From Isoetes taiwanensis (taxonomy: Eukaryota > Streptophyta > Lycopodiopsida > Isoetales > Isoetaceae), in NCBI GenBank assembly GCA_021234155.1, contig JAJEKV010000005.1, positions 15,972,826-16,036,825 on the forward strand: a stretch of 64,000 nucleotides of DNA, given 5' to 3'. Below the pieces are notes generated by a model. That model was not told the origin of the DNA, made no database searches, and saw only the letters and a list, made by a program, of their open reading frames with translations. How positions within the stretch are numbered: position 1 is the first letter of the stretch; each line of letters opens with the position of its first letter. Shown one piece after another: positions 1-13,612 of this stretch. The position numbers were made by a program, and so were the translations under genes.

Positions 1-419
1 GATGCGCTACTTTCCTTATGGCGCTTCTGGATCTGAGAGGCTGCAGCGCCGCGATTAAGGCAGCACACTATCAATGACAAGTCAATCCAAGGTCTGAAGG
101 CCCACACGGTACTTGTACACCCGGTTGCCCATGAAGAAGCGCGGACTTATAAGCTTCCATTACGCGCGGGTGCACATAAGCCTCGCATTGAAGCGAGTTG
201 GGCTGGAAACACGAGAGCAAAAGGCTTTGCGGTGTTGCCGCCGCAGTAGCGGTGAGGATGAATGTCATACCCTCCGGATCTGCGGGCATTTGCCCATATC
301 AGAGAGAGGTATGTTAGACTACTAGTGCGGCGGTAGTTGCGCCGATTTATGGCTTCTGACGCTCGATTAGGTTTGTTGAGGTCATACCTCCATGAGGTTA
401 TGGATGCCTGGTTTCGTTT
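1..419. other. Unassigned sequence at window edge
   Basis: This stretch is more GC-rich than the next 3 kb. It has short ORFs on both strands, none with a family motif I recognise. It runs straight into the SINE-like element that follows and could be part of a longer retroelement cut by the window edge, but nothing in it proves that. Confidence 0.3.
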
Positions 420-469
420 GTGTTTTATGGGCCCGGTCTTGAAGCACATCCTATGCAATTATGCGGTCG

Positions 470-690
470 GCATGCTTATTCTTTGCTAAGGTTTTCCACC
501 GAAAACCCGGTGAGGGGGTTTTTAATCTGTCGATGTCCTTCTTTGTCTCTTTGTTTGGGTCCCATAGGCCAATTGGTCTCCGTGGACGCTAAAACCTATT
601 CTATTCTATTCTATTCTATTCTATTCTATTCCTTCTATTCTGTTCTATTCTATTCTATTCTATTCTATTCTATTCTATTCTCTTTCTCTC
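470..690 (+). mobile_element. SINE-like element with (TATTC)n tail, copy 1
   Basis: A fold-prone block, GAAAACCCGGTGAGGGGGTT, is followed by GGGTCCCATAGGCC and the block TTGGTCTCCGTGGACG, then CTAAAACC and a TATTC-type tail from about 595 to 682. The same order (hairpin block, GTGGACG block, short A-rich link, pentanucleotide tail) recurs near 12.0, 13.56 and 34.05 kb. A conserved 3' block ending in a short tandem tail is typical of non-LTR retroelements, SINEs or short LINE 3' ends. No tRNA-like A/B boxes and no target-site duplication were identified, so the class is inferred. The 5' boundary is uncertain. Confidence 0.55.
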
Positions 691-2330
691 TCTCTCATTA
701 TATTCAAAATGATATTGTATTACAAGCTGCAATTGCAATTGTAGTGCATAAAAATGAAATTGGGCCACATTTTTTGGGCTGCTCCGGAACCTAAAAAACT
801 CGATTGAGCTTAAAACATACTCTTAGCCACTCCATGACTGAGTGACTCTGCAATAACAAAATAATCAAAAGTGAAGACAAAGCGGAGTTTCACATCTAGT
901 AAATAACAATGCATAGTTGAAGACAAAAACATTAAAATAGATTTATTGACCAAAATCAAAAGTTTATTATTCTATAAAATCCATTTACATGGTCATTTCA
1001 TAGCAAAAAGGTTGCTTTACAAAAAAAAAAAAAAAAAAAAAAAAAAACAACAACAACAACTTGGCGGTAGCTCCTCTTACCTTAAACACATAATCACGGG
1101 TTTGGGTTTTAGTTTGACTTCATCTGAGCCCATTTCCCTTGATCTTTGCATAAACACACTCCACATGGGTCTTACGCTTTAAAGGTGCAGCTTGACCCAA
1201 GCCAAGACCAGCGACTTCCACAATAACTCCCATGTCAAAAAGCTCATCAACACTGTTGTGACAAAGAGCAATAAATGACTTTGTGGGTGAGAACCGACTT
1301 CTTCACTTTCCTCTTTGATAATAGGTGAGGAATCACGATGTTGTTCTTGACGGAGGAGGAGGAGGAGGCGAGGGGTGACATCTTTGGAGGAGGAGGAGTC
1401 TTCATCAACTATTACGTAGAAGTCTCGACCAAGAAGAATGCACCGGATAATAATTCTCCTCGATTACGAGGGTCTCTGGGAGGCTTGAGGAAGAATCCTG
1501 AGGGGAAGGATACTCCTGGGAAATTCTTAGGATGAAGAAGAAGGAGGAAGACATGGAAAGGCGGAGGCTAAAACTCCTTGGGCTTTGGTGCCATTTTTTT
1601 TAATGAATGCCGTGCGTATAAAGGGATCTTTAAATGGGATAAATTGACAAGACTAGCATTTAATGATATACTCACGATATCTATAATACTCGATTAGTAC
1701 CAATCATTGAATATTAAAGACTGAGTTAACTAATTTGACGATTTGAAAAAGGGAATAGGGGAATGTAAGAAAGTGAAAAATCATACCTTTATTCTTTGTT
1801 CTTGGTACACTTGCGGTTGGCAATTTCAAGTGTGTCCTTTGTCATCGACATATGCTCACGAGTCATTCTTTGCTATAGATTCAACAATCTTCAAACTATT
1901 TACCCGGTCGAATAGGCTCCAATTCCTTACCAATTCTAGTTTCTTTGCAGATTCTTCCTTCATGAAATCAATTTCTTCACTTAGGTGTCTCTAAAAAAGT
2001 GCTTGCCATTTGTGAAATTCAATAGCAATGTCTTTTGTGATATTCAGTATCTATCTATCGATATCATTATGCATACCATGACATGCCACCGATTACATAG
2101 TAGGCTAAGGGCCCAAGTGGGAGTTAAACATAATGGATTTTATTAGCTATGCTAATAAAACCAATGGATGATTATGGATTTTAGTGGCATAATTAACCTA
2201 ATCATGGTAAATACGGTAATTAACTAATTGTCACCAATGAGGGAATGATAAGTTTGGTGTTGATGTGATGTGAATACTTTGGCGGAGAAAAGTCACCCCG
2301 GCATTCATAGTCACACGGATCTTCTCATTT
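691..2330. other. AT-rich DNA without recognised genes
   Basis: No ORF here has a recognisable domain. The notable item is a run of 27 A at 1021-1047 followed by CAA repeats, possibly the poly(A) end of a retroposed sequence, although no coding body is visible upstream. A Glu/Gly-rich ORF around 1338-1535 looks like low-complexity coding by chance. Confidence 0.4.
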
Positions 2331-2369
2331 CAAACCCCAAATTCAAGGGAATTTGAGATGTAATGCTAA

Positions 2370-2535
2370 TGGAGGGAGAGGAGTGATGCCTTGAAGTCGT
2401 GATATGGCCATTGCCCAACTTGATGTCATAGGGGACGCAGTGGGGATTTGTTTGATCTAATTGCTTCTTGAGTCTATCAGTAATAATATTGTGACCTTTG
2501 CCTCCATCGATTTGAACATGATTGATGTCTTTGAT
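2370..2535 (-). pseudogene. Ty3/gypsy-like aspartic protease fragment
   Basis: Read on the minus strand, one frame gives VQIDGGKGHNIITDRLKKQL followed by a stretch ending in KLGNGH. This resembles the retropepsin-like region of plant Ty3/gypsy polyproteins, where D-G-G or D-S-G lies before N-x-I-x-x-x-L-x-x-x-L. The neighbouring frames on both sides are broken. The match is short and rests on pattern recognition only. The surrounding 2.3-3.5 kb could be the rest of a degraded gag-pol, but I see no reverse transcriptase or integrase there. Confidence 0.35.
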
Positions 2536-3649
2536 TTGCCATTAGCATGCAGTAGGTGTTGATGTATACGACTCCAATGAGAGTGATGGGTGGGGCGCGA
2601 TCTATGAGGGCGGGGGGCGAGTTTCAAAATGGTGCCAAGGCTCAAGGAATTTTGATTTTGCAAGTTCTTCTTGAAATTGCGAAGGAACATGGAAAATGGA
2701 TCGTGGGATCGAAGGGGCGAGATGGTAAAGCGAGAAACCTCTTTGAGAGCTCCACCTCTGCGACAATATTAGGATATGGGCGTGAGCACATGAATGTGAA
2801 GGTGCCCTCTTATTTCTTGAGAGCTCACGGTTGTGGCATGAACATTTGCAAAGTCAAGCTCCTGGGGAACCAAACCCTCGGTGTACGGCTTGCGGCTGCA
2901 TGAGTTTGAGAATGCTCTGTCTCACCTTGGGCATGGTGAGGCATGTGAGTTTATCAGTCGAGGCTGTGAAATGAACACATCATCCTCATGTGGCGCGAGT
3001 CACCGTGACAAAGTTGCATAGTGAGGAGGATAGTCGAGGGCGTGGAAATGAATGGCATGACCAAACCAACCCGATTTGGTAGCAGGAGGAGTTTAATGCA
3101 CGATAGATTTCTTCAGGCTTCTTCGATCCAGTTGAGGTGATCTTTGCTAGCAGGGTCCTCACATTGTTGAGGTGGCCGTGGTGGCTTTCTCAAAGCGGGG
3201 CCGTGGGCCTTGTTACCATTGGAAACCCACGGCCTGGTAAGTGAAATCTGAGGAAAGCAGGTTAATTGGTTCTGAGAGAGTTGGACTTGAACTTGTGGAG
3301 TCGAGGGTACCCTTTAGTGGTGAGTATGACCCCATTCATGACAATGATAACGCTGAGCCTTGGAAGGATCAAAAGGGCGGTGCCTTGTCATTGCTCTTTG
3401 AGGGTCTGATGATTGAGATTTGTTGAGCTTGATCTCTTCTTGAGGAGGTTGTTGAGCGATGATCTTCGGGCGTGATGCGTACTTGAAAAACCGTAATTAC
3501 CTTTGAAGAGATTGTAGGATGTTACTCATTACCGTTGAAAAATGGGGAAGAAAAAAGGGAGGCGGCCTTGGCTCCAAAAATAATCTTGAATTCAAATTAG
3601 CCTTATAATTTATGAGGAATAATGGCATAATTTGAAGGAACCGTTGATT

Positions 3650-3915
3650 ACAAAAAGGCTTTTAGGAGATGGTTGGTGTTTGCAAATTTGAATCTTTGGA
3701 ACTTGGAAAACCTCAAAAAATTGTAGAAAGTTTTAATTGGACGGGCCTCATCTTCTTCCAATTTTGCATTTAAAAAAGCTGTTTTAACATCCATGTAATG
3801 TAGTTCTAAGTTTAAAGCATTAGCCATACTCAGTAAGAGTCTAAGTTTAAAGCATTAGCCATACTTAGTAAGAGTCTTATGCTAGTCAGTTTCACTATAG
3901 GAGAGTATGTGAATG
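3650..3915 (-). pseudogene. Ty1/copia reverse transcriptase fragment
   Basis: On the minus strand the sequence encodes YSPIVKLTSIRLLLSMANAL and then the hallmark ELHYMDVKTAFLNAKLEED. These match the start of the Ty1/copia reverse transcriptase domain, including the first catalytic Asp region (D-V-K-x-A-F-L-N-G). The fragment has no palm YVDD region, so it covers only the N-terminal part of RT. A 35-bp tandem duplication inside it (3806-3840 and 3841-3875, one mismatch) breaks the frame. It is a dead remnant, with no LTRs visible nearby. Confidence 0.75.
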
Positions 3916-4364
3916 GCTGTTAACATAGATCAAAAAATATCATAAACTAAAATAGATTTTTGGGGATTCTATGGAAACCTCCCCAAGTTAGCAAAATTGG
4001 AAACCTCCCCAGGCTTCATGGAAAGGCTGGGAGGTTTTCAGAAACAAAATTTTAGGAGGTTTTCCATTTCTTGGGACCTAACAAATTAGGGCATATATAA
4101 TTTGATGGAATTCTGACATAGTGGGTTGCTTACACAATATCGACTACATTTAGATTGGATCAAACAAAGATATTTTATCCTATATATATGATTACTAGAA
4201 AAAAAAAACCCGGCAAAAGGGTCATTTGAATTATATATACAAGAATTTTGTGTGACTGACCTTGGCATTTGCTCGTTAATCTTTTTAGTTTGTGACCAAT
4301 GACGTGAAATACTATGATCAAGAACTTCTTGAGTATCAGAATATGGAATTGTTCACATCTTTCA

Positions 4365-4664
4365 GTGAAATTCAAGATGATTTTCTACTAGCTATCTTGT
4401 CCAATAAAGCTTTCGATTATGTTGATCAGTCAATGGGAACAAACGCTTATTGACTGTGCTTCTAATTAAAGGTGAAATTCAAGATGATTTTCTACTAGCT
4501 ATCTTGTCCAATAAAGGTTTCGATTATGTTGATCAGTCAATGGGAGCAAACGCTTGACCTGTGCTTCTAATTAAGATGATTTTCTGCTAGCTATCTTGTC
4601 CAATAAAGGTTTCGATTATGTTGATCAGTCAATGGGAGCAAACGCTTGACCTGTGCTTCTAATC
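4365..4664. repeat. Three-copy tandem repeat, about 107 and 92 bp units
   Basis: A block containing GATGATTTTCTACTAGCTAT and TTTCGATTATGTTGATCAGT occurs three times in direct orientation (about 4365, 4472 and 4573). The third unit has lost the leading GTGAAATTC. Units 2 and 3 share variants not in unit 1 (AAAGGTTT, GGGAGCAAACGCTTGACC), so the array grew in steps, the last step being unit 2 to unit 3. Confidence 0.9.
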
Positions 4665-7600
4665 CTAGGTAATTTGTTAGCACTATTTTCACAACTTGTT
4701 TATTAAAAATGAGATCTAGACTTCTCAATTGAATCTATCGGTAAGTGAATTTGCTTTCTTGAGTGCCCTTTGAGTGCAACCTATTTTAGGGTTGTGGGCC
4801 TGATATGTATGTAGATGGCCAATAAAGGATTTTATACCAATTTTTTGGAGATATAGTGCGTATAGATTTTGTCAAAAAAAGAAATTTGCATTTAACTAAG
4901 TGTGTTCTGCACCTCATTGTCACCAATAACTATGGCAAGGATGCCATAGCAAAAAGGATTTCGAAAGATCAATGTGGGTGTAGAATGGCCTTTAAGAAAA
5001 CATTTCAAAAGAATGACTTTTAAAATAAGAGGGATTTGGAAAAATCTATCTACAGACATAGAAGCTCCACATAGAAGGTACTGTTCTGTGGTGTAGAATG
5101 TCTTCATGTAGAATGTCTTCAAAGATAAGGTGCGTTGCGCATATAACTCTTTTGAATTATGATGGAGCGAACATGAACTGCAAGGTAAAATGCTCTGCGC
5201 TGATCATGGAATTTCTGAAAGCACCAAACAATCTAGTTTCCATCTCTTCCGCCATGTTGGTGCAGACAATTGTCACATATCCAAAAACGAATAAGAAGGC
5301 TAATATAAATCAAACAACCAGCTTTGACTTGTAGCTCTGCATCATTTTTTGTTTTCCTTGCCATTGGAATAGTTGATTGATCTAATCCTCGTAAACTGTC
5401 GGCCTGTTGACCTTGAAGATGGTTAAAGTTCTGCAATCAAGCCTACCAACAATAGGATAAGACACCATGGCACAACCATGTCAAAGCTACAACAAACAAA
5501 GATTCACAATTTTATGTTATCACGGAGCTGGGCACTTGCAATCTGCTATCTATTCAGCATAGCCCTTTCTATTTATTTTGTACCGTCTATTTGCTACATA
5601 TTCACTATCTATTTCAACTATTGTCTAAACTATCAAACTAATGCCAGAGCACTAAGGCCTTACATCAAAACATTTGATCTTTGCCATGGTAATGCAGCTT
5701 GCATCTCTAGAAATATCTAAAGAAATGGTGTTTGGGTAAGTGGATACCCATAAAAATTAACAAACATCTTGCTTCTTCCTACGACTTCCTTGTAACTTAG
5801 TCGTGCCAGTCAATGTTGTTTCCTGCAAGATCAAAGGAATCATTACTTTCTAACTTCCAGAATTGCTATATTGGATCAAAGGAAAGGTTCACTGCTAGAT
5901 ACCTTTCCGCTTGTCTCCAATCTACGCACAAAAGAACACAAAGGCTTTTATTTATAGAAGCACCCACGACATATACTATCATACAACTCAAATCCCCTTT
6001 ATGGATACCCATTTTATCGTAGCTAGAAATGTTTCTCTCCAAACTGGCCAGAATTCCTTGTTAGCCAAGAAATGGGCAGGGTTTAATAACCTATATTCTG
6101 GAACTGTACAGCGTTCAGTTCGGCTCGAAATTTGGTTAAACCATTCGGCCACGTCCATTCGACTCCCCTCAACATATTTGCGTACACTTCTAGAACTTTG
6201 AATCAATTGAGGGATGCTGCTCCTTTATTACCGAATCAAAGAGGCCACTAGATCCCTCTGGAACCTTTAACTGAAGATTCTAGAAGAAGCTGGACGTTTC
6301 ATCATAAACTTGCATCATAAACTGTTGGGTAATATTGGCCTGCTTCTTATAGATTTTATCTGGCCTCTGGCTACAACCGTGTTGACTACAACAACGCTTA
6401 AAAGAGCCTGGAACTTTCTTTAGGAAATGACATGTATGACCCCATAAGGCTTGTGTTTGGAAGAAATCTTGCCCTGTTAAAGACATCTGTGTCTGGATTT
6501 AAAAAAAAACAACTCAGAAAAAGCTGAGTAGTGAAAAACAATAAATTGGGCTTACGTAGATTTCGACGATAGCCTTAACGCTGTCGCATCTAAACCAGAT
6601 TTGCAGAGAGCTGCAGGTTAGCTGGGCAAAAACCTGCTCGATTCTGGCATGTTCATATGATTCCTGACTGTGCTTGAAAAAGCAGCATCTTTGCTTTGAC
6701 CCAAAATAGTGCTATAATATAGATGGGATCTGCTGATACCAGCCGCTTCTCAGATCTGCTTTTCATAGGTAGGACAAAACAGTATTTTGCCATATGCTGC
6801 ATCAGGCAAAAACTTGCAAAGCACACAGGCAATCTAAAAACCATGGCGAAGCTTCCTTTTAACGGCCAAGCTTCGCAGTTAGGCAACGACCAGAGGCAGG
6901 CAGGCATCTCTTTTTTTGAGCCTGCGATACTAATCAACTGCAGTATTTGCATTGTTCATTTCTTCAATCTTCCCTGCAAAATGAAATAAACCCCAATTTG
7001 TTACTTAAGCACTTCCCTTCGTTTATTTCTTCAGCATATTTAAATCAAGCAACCTGGAACATGGCTGAGGACATCCCGAATGGTCGCGCCTCTTCCCCCT
7101 TCGTTTACCGCACCTTCATGAAGAAATCCATTCCAGGCTGACATGCAAGAGCTACGGCATGCATCAAGAGCGCCATAACCAGAGCTGAGAAATTGGCAGA
7201 AATCGCCATAGCTGAAGCGCCAAGGCAGAGTACTCCAAGTCCGCAATAATCATGCACAGAACAGGGACGATCAACTTAGGGATAGGAAAAACAAAAATTA
7301 AGGAGGCTTAGATCAATCGACGGTCGCCACAGAAACCCGCTTGCTTGTTTAACAAATCCTAGAACGAACAAAGAGACGCTCATGCCCTTGCGTCCCTTTA
7401 TATGTGCACAAAGATGAATCCATATCCTTCTATAAGAGTCGAGATGCTACAGAATCGCAACAGCAGTTTCTAGAAAGACCTCAGCTCTTCTTAAATTTTT
7501 TGGTCCCTACACGTATACATTCCTAAACATAGAAATAAACATATAGGAACTCCATTTAAGCTGCCCTCTTACCGGCCATATTACAATTATATATTAGAGA
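4665..7600. other. AT-rich DNA without recognised genes
   Basis: Only short ORFs are present (up to 99 aa, both strands, overlapping) and none shows a domain, codon periodicity or splice-flanked exon that I can defend. Minor palindromic stretches occur, for example the CTTCGC/GCGAAG pairs near 6850. I see no transposon ends. Confidence 0.4.
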
Positions 7601-7618
7601 TATATCTATTTTCCAGTC

Positions 7619-7742
7619 AAAAATGCAGAGTAAAATTGGTTTTTGGAATTATCTACATTTTTGTACGGTTTTTTTCGGTAAAAAATGCAGAGTAAAATTG
7701 GTTTTTGGAATTATCTACGTTTTTGTACGGTTCTTTTCCGGC
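7619..7742. repeat. 62-bp tandem duplication
   Basis: AAAATGCAGAGTAAAATTGG followed by TTTTTGGAATTATCTAC and TTTTTGTACGGTT appears twice, head to tail, with a period of about 62 bp. The copies differ at a few positions (ACATTT/ACGTTT, TTTTTTCGG/CTTTTCCGG). It creates a short repetitive ORF but no known protein. Confidence 0.9.
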
Positions 7743-10700
7743 AAGACATGGGCGCAGATTCGAAGGCATGGCTATGCTCTCACAGTAATTCAACAAGAAA
7801 ATTCCTGAACGGCCTTGGCTATGCTTCTATCGCCGCTTCTTCCCCTCTGAATTTTGTGGCTTCTTTGTGGTGTCGTGTCTCACAGTTCCACAGTTCTTCT
7901 ACAAAACACATATAGTTATATGGCGCCTGCCTTACTTTGGCGAACCCAGACATAAAGAAGCTAGAGCTGCATACTGCTAGTTTCCGGTGGCTAAGCTATG
8001 AAGCCATTCTTGCCATCATATCTACGTTTTTCGATGCTTGGGCACAGCTTTGAAGCCATGGCTACGTTTCCATCGCAGTTCCACGATAAAATTTCTGAGG
8101 GACTATATTCGTAAACGGCAGCGGCAACAAAGATGATGACGGCAATGGCAACATTTCTTCACAGAGCCTAGTTTAGCAAGGTCGGTGTGGATTAAGAGCA
8201 GCCTGGCGATTTTTGTCACTTTGGCATTTGAAAACATTTAGGCCAACATCACTTCAAGGAAAGCTGTGTTGTTGCTTTTTTTTTTTTTCCTTCTTTTTTT
8301 GCAGATCCAAAGGAAGTTGAGTTGACCGATCATAACTTTGGTCTGGGTCTGCCCCTGATCAAAATACCTTGATGCTTTCGGCTCCGTTTGTTTAATTTGT
8401 GTCTTTTCAGGACTGTTCCATTGAATGCGTCAAACGATTTGCGCGTTGGACTTACAAATACAGAGGTATTTATTTACTGTCAATTCATGGCCTATGGCAA
8501 ACTTCATGCTTTTAGAGATTGCAAAACTGTGTTGCTATGCAATGGGTTGTATCAAACTAATTTTTTAGCATCAAAATTCTGGGCAGATAAGAATATTCTG
8601 GCATATTTATTCTTATCAAATACTTGCACAGACTAAAATTTTTTCTTGCAATTCTTTAGGATAGTTTATCTGCTGAAACATAAAGTTACCCATTATTTCC
8701 ACCCGGATACAAAGTGTTTTGTATTCATTTGTGAGGTTTTTTATTAATAGAAAGCTGGAACTTTAGAATATAACATTCTAATTCATTTGATCCATTCACG
8801 TAGATATGCCTTTTCGATGAAGCTGACGAACTCCACGGGATGCACAACCGAGGAATCACATAAACTTACATTTGAGGTAATATCAATTGTGACTTTCTTA
8901 AAATGAGACATTACTTTTATCACCTTCTTAAATGGCATGTACAGAATGATGGTCAGAAACATACCTTACCAAATTGTTAGGCAATATATATGATGCCTGC
9001 AAGTTATGCCTGAAGAAAGCCATCAAACAAGATGTTCATTTTGTGGTACTATTCCTTCCAATATCCGCTTAGATATATTGGGACTACTGAACTATGGATC
9101 GCTTTAAAAACCCACCGCCCGCCATGCTTTTGGTCCGACCTAGTTTGGAATTCTCGGGGTCCCTAAAAAACTTTTGCATCTCTTGCTACATAAGATGAAC
9201 TCCTTATGTCAAGAATCGAAGGCATATTTTTAAACTAAAATGATTGAAGAATAGAAATTAAGTTATACGTATCTATAGGGCTGATATGAAGGTTGCATTT
9301 GTTGTATTTCCATGTTGGATCCATGCAGCTATTATTGCGCCCACCATATTTTGATTGTTGAATAACACAATGCATGGATCCTACAGCCTTCACAGTAATG
9401 ATAATATGTACACATGACATATAGAGCCAAACTTGCACAAGAGTTGGTACGCGCAGAGCTTTGAAGTTCCATGCACGTAGCTTCTATTGCAATTTTATGA
9501 TGGAGATGAGTACAGATTTGATGGTTTCTGCTTGAAAAGTGGGATAAGACAGTGGTTGCAGTGACAATTTGGTTGACACTGAAAGGAAGAAAGAAGTTTG
9601 ATGACATAAGATTAAGTGTGTACTTTAATCGCATATAGAGGACATGTATGTTGCAGACAAATGGATCTCCTTGCAGGAGGTATATCCACTAAAATGCAAT
9701 TTTACGAGGATCAATTTCTAACATATTCATAGATGGTTCCCTTACTCTTCTCAGTGCACATTAATATAGTCTTGCTTTCATAAACATTTAAGGCAAGGCA
9801 TTTCTGATCGTGAGTTCAGGAGCTTCTACAGGTTGATTGGGTCCAAAATAGATAGCTTCTTCCACCATTCCTAAGTTCCAGAGTTGACATATTCTTTGCT
9901 CTCATGCCATATCTTTGTCCTTCCCAACTTCATTATTTTGAGGAGGCTTGGGACTGTCCTAAAACAGTTCTAATGGTATGAGATGGATATCCAAAATCTC
10001 TTTGGCAGTAAAATACCCCTTCCCAGGAAGACTGCATGGGTCAATGGAAGGAGAAATTATTCCATTAATTCATGTACAATTAGGAGCACATTGTAGCCCC
10101 CATGAAGAAATGGAAAGGAGCTGAAGTATTCCGGCTAAGGGTGCAAAGTATGAGGTAATACTGGTGTTCTCTCCTTAGATAACTTTGTATGGGTTTTTTT
10201 GCTGCCTGCTTTATCTTGCTAGAAGAAAGACTTTCCTGTATACCCCTTTCTAGGTAACTGTTAGAGCCAAAAAAGGCAATGAAAGTGGCACAGATCCATT
10301 AGAGGCACACGTAATACAGGATAGGAAGATAGAGATTGACATTTAGTTGCAGTTGTGGTAGATACTTTGCAGCATCTTTAGGTTTATATCATGTTGCATC
10401 AATTCAAAGAATTCAAAACTAGAAGTCGTTCGTCATACTATGGAAAAGCTATTGTAGTTGACATGCATAGGTGGCTATGAATGTTCTATCTGTTTCTGTA
10501 TTAAATGGTTTTCTAAGTGATAATTTGGAGTTAGGTTTGTTTGTATCTTTGATTTTATTCTAACGTATTTCTGTTTGTCAACAGGTGCTCTTGGCTTTGT
10601 TGTAGGGAAGTTTTAGAATTAGTAGGATTGTGGACATCGATGTTGTTCTTACCATTGGTTTCTACACTTAGCCTGGCACTTTCGACGCCATAGGCTCTAA

Positions 10701-11880
10701 CTTTTAACATGAAAAGTATTATACGAATCTTAAAGATCATCAGTACATTAAAGGCCTGATTTTTCATTTCCTACTAAAGATTATATGGTTCAGGAACAGG
10801 GTCAGAGTATTAAAGGTCGTCATTTACCTAAGGCTATCGACAAGAATTCTCATTTAGAACGACCACCAATCTGATAAGTGGGATATATCTATTGATGCAG
10901 GATTCAAGAAGAAAGTAGAAATGTTATGCGAAAGTCTGCTACTGCCCCCCAAGTTGTTCATTAGAGATAGATACATTAGAGGCGCACATGATCGTAACAT
11001 TTTGCAAAAGTCACTTATTTCGCTGCCTCAAAAAGTATGTACCAAGGCATGAGATGGATGTGATGGAATGAGGTTTATTCTTTGCCTAGAATGCAGTAGT
11101 ATTTGCAAAATGATTTAATGATTCTGGAAAACTCTTGCCCTGCCATGATTGCAATGAAAATAGGTTATGCATTGCCCACTTTGCCACTGATGCTTCTATT
11201 GCTTCCAAGTTGGTTAATTCTTCCATCATTGACATGATCTCTGTCCTCGAATAATTAGATTGTGCTCAAGAAGACCGTTGTATATTGACATGAAGGGATG
11301 ACACATGGTGGTTGATGATGAGATGCTTGATGGAGATTTCTAATTAATCTTTGTTGAATATGATGGCATAAGTTGTTGAATATCATGGCATAACGTATTG
11401 TCCACGTACCAGGCCAAATGCCCCAAAAAATATTGTTTCTTGGACTACGATGATTACTTAATTTTGAAAAAAACCTGTCATAATACAATCAGATTTTTTT
11501 TTAAAATGTTATGTTCAACTCTTTCAAACAAAATGCTGCAATATACATGAGGTGACCACTTATTTTTTATTCACATGCATTATTAATTATGCATGTAAAA
11601 TGTGCCTCTCTAGAGGATGCTAAATGCTTCCATGGATTTTGATGAGCTGTTCCATAGAACTATCTTTTCATAGATTGCTATCAGTTCAGCATGTATAATA
11701 TGGTTGGTTATGCACGTGCTATCAGTAGATGAAGCAAGGCACCCATCTACAAACTGCTTGGATGAATTATAGCCCAGAAATACTGCCCGCCATGTTTTAT
11801 TGGCGAAAATAGCAAGTTTGCTAAATGAAGATAAGGTAGACAAGAAAAACAAGAAGCCGGTTAAATGAAGATGAAATGGA
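7743..11880. other. AT-rich DNA without recognised genes
   Basis: No ORF over 100 aa and no recognised domain on either strand. A T/C-rich run lies at about 8275-8300. I looked for splice-flanked coding stretches and found none convincing. Confidence 0.4.
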
Positions 11881-11899
11881 TGAGAAAAACAGCTCTACG

Positions 11900-12057
11900 A
11901 CTAGGCCCAATGGTGTTTCGAGCCCATTTGTATTGCTATTCAATGCTAGCTCAGTATTTCTGCAATCTCAACCTTTTTGCTAGATACTTGCCTTTTTGTT
12001 GGGATTTTTTGTTGGTCTCCGTGGACGATAAAATCATATTCTATTCTATTCTATTCT
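11900..12057 (+). mobile_element. SINE-like element with (TATTC)n tail, copy 2
   Basis: TTGGTCTCCGTGGACGATAA at about 12012-12031 is followed by AATCA and a short ATTCT tail ending near 12056. The block is nearly identical to the copy at 575-590. The upstream part is diverged and lacks the GAAAACCC hairpin, so the 5' limit is uncertain. Confidence 0.5.
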
Positions 12058-12676
12058 ATAATCTAGGCTCTAAATCTTTTATTACCTCGTATCAATCTAC
12101 CCTCCCATTGCCAAGCGCAATAAAAAGGTTCATGCAAGAGTGCAGCCAAATGTTATAATATCATATTAAAATACTGATATAGGAATAATGTGATCACACA
12201 TTAATCGTATTGAGCCATTGGAAGGACATAGTCTTTGTCAAGACAACATACCCAAGATCAATCAGTAGCAAAAACAATGGGCCGCCCAAGGTGAGTACAA
12301 CTCTCATTATAAGCTAACATTTTAACATTCCAGTTAGAATAGGTTGCACATGCACTACACACAACATGCACTACACACTATAGTACATAAACATTGCACT
12401 ACACGCAAATACGACCACTACCCAACTTCTAAATTGTGAAGGTTACAAATGCGTCTTAGTTGACCATTTTCACACATTACAAATATTCCTTGGCGTTTTT
12501 GAGTTTTTATTTGCTACAATGGATATATCTTAATACATGGGGATCGATGCTTCTTCTATATGTCACGCAGCACTTAGGGTTGATGGTCCATAAAGGCGAC
12601 TATAACTATGAGATTTGAATGACCTTCTTTATGCAACAATCTCCATCTTTGTGGAAGCTAAACAAAACAGGGAAAG

Positions 12677-12831
<155 letters not shown>

Positions 12832-13489
12832 CACGCCATTAAAGACCCTCAAGTCTATATGGCAAAAATGTACAATAACCCTCCAATTCATGCAGAGAAA
12901 TTAGTGCTTATTTGACAATTTTACCTTCAACATCTGCTCCATCTTGATGAAGTTTATCGAGTTTATGTTCCACTCCATCCAACCTTTCTTAAAGGATACA
13001 AATATAATATTTGAAGAGGTTATGATTTGCATCTGTAAGTGCTAACATTTCAATATGTTTAACATGTAACATGCATTGTCATAATTGTAGTCTATGCACT
13101 TGAGTTGCAATAAAAATGTCACCTCTCGAGTTTTTAGATTCGATGAGCTTCTTTTTTGTGCTTTTATTCTTATCTACCAGAACATTTTGTCTTTCCTTTC
13201 CCGCTATTTGTTCACCTTTGTTGTTGAAATGCTCTAATTTCCTTATTTGCATTTCAAATGATGTAGGTGCAATAAATAATTTACGAAATTCAGTTGTTCT
13301 TTGTTAAGTACAACAGTACAGTCTTGAACGATGTTATAGCAAGAGAAATAGATTTGTAGATTTTATCAATTGCTCGACAAGAAAAACAATGCAGCTCAAC
13401 TTCATAGAATTAGTTTCAGGTATTAGCTTATCCCGTCGAATTATGCTATAACTCATTATTTTAGCCTTTTAATATTTGGTTATTGTGTT

Positions 13490-13612
13490 TGGTGATGGGG
13501 CCTCGTCCCCAGGTTTTAGATGGGCTGTTGCCCTTGCATGTGCTGTCCCATAACCCGTTGGGTCCCGTGGACGTAAAAATTCATCTTATTCATCTTATCT
13601 TATCTTATCCAT
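13490..13612 (+). mobile_element. SINE-like element with (CTTAT)n tail, copy 3
   Basis: GGGTCCCGTGGACGTAAAAA at 13560-13579 is followed by TTCATCTTATTCATC and CTTAT repeats to about 13611. The GTGGACG block and the short A-rich link match copies 1, 2 and 4, but the tail unit is a variant. Upstream sequence (CCTCGTCCCCAGGTTTTAGA) has the GC-rich character of the family but is diverged. Confidence 0.5.

Noticed and set aside
2556-2903. 115-aa plus-strand ORF
   Set aside because: No domain recognised, and the opposite strand next to it has the protease-like match. Probably a shadow of an old retrotransposon.
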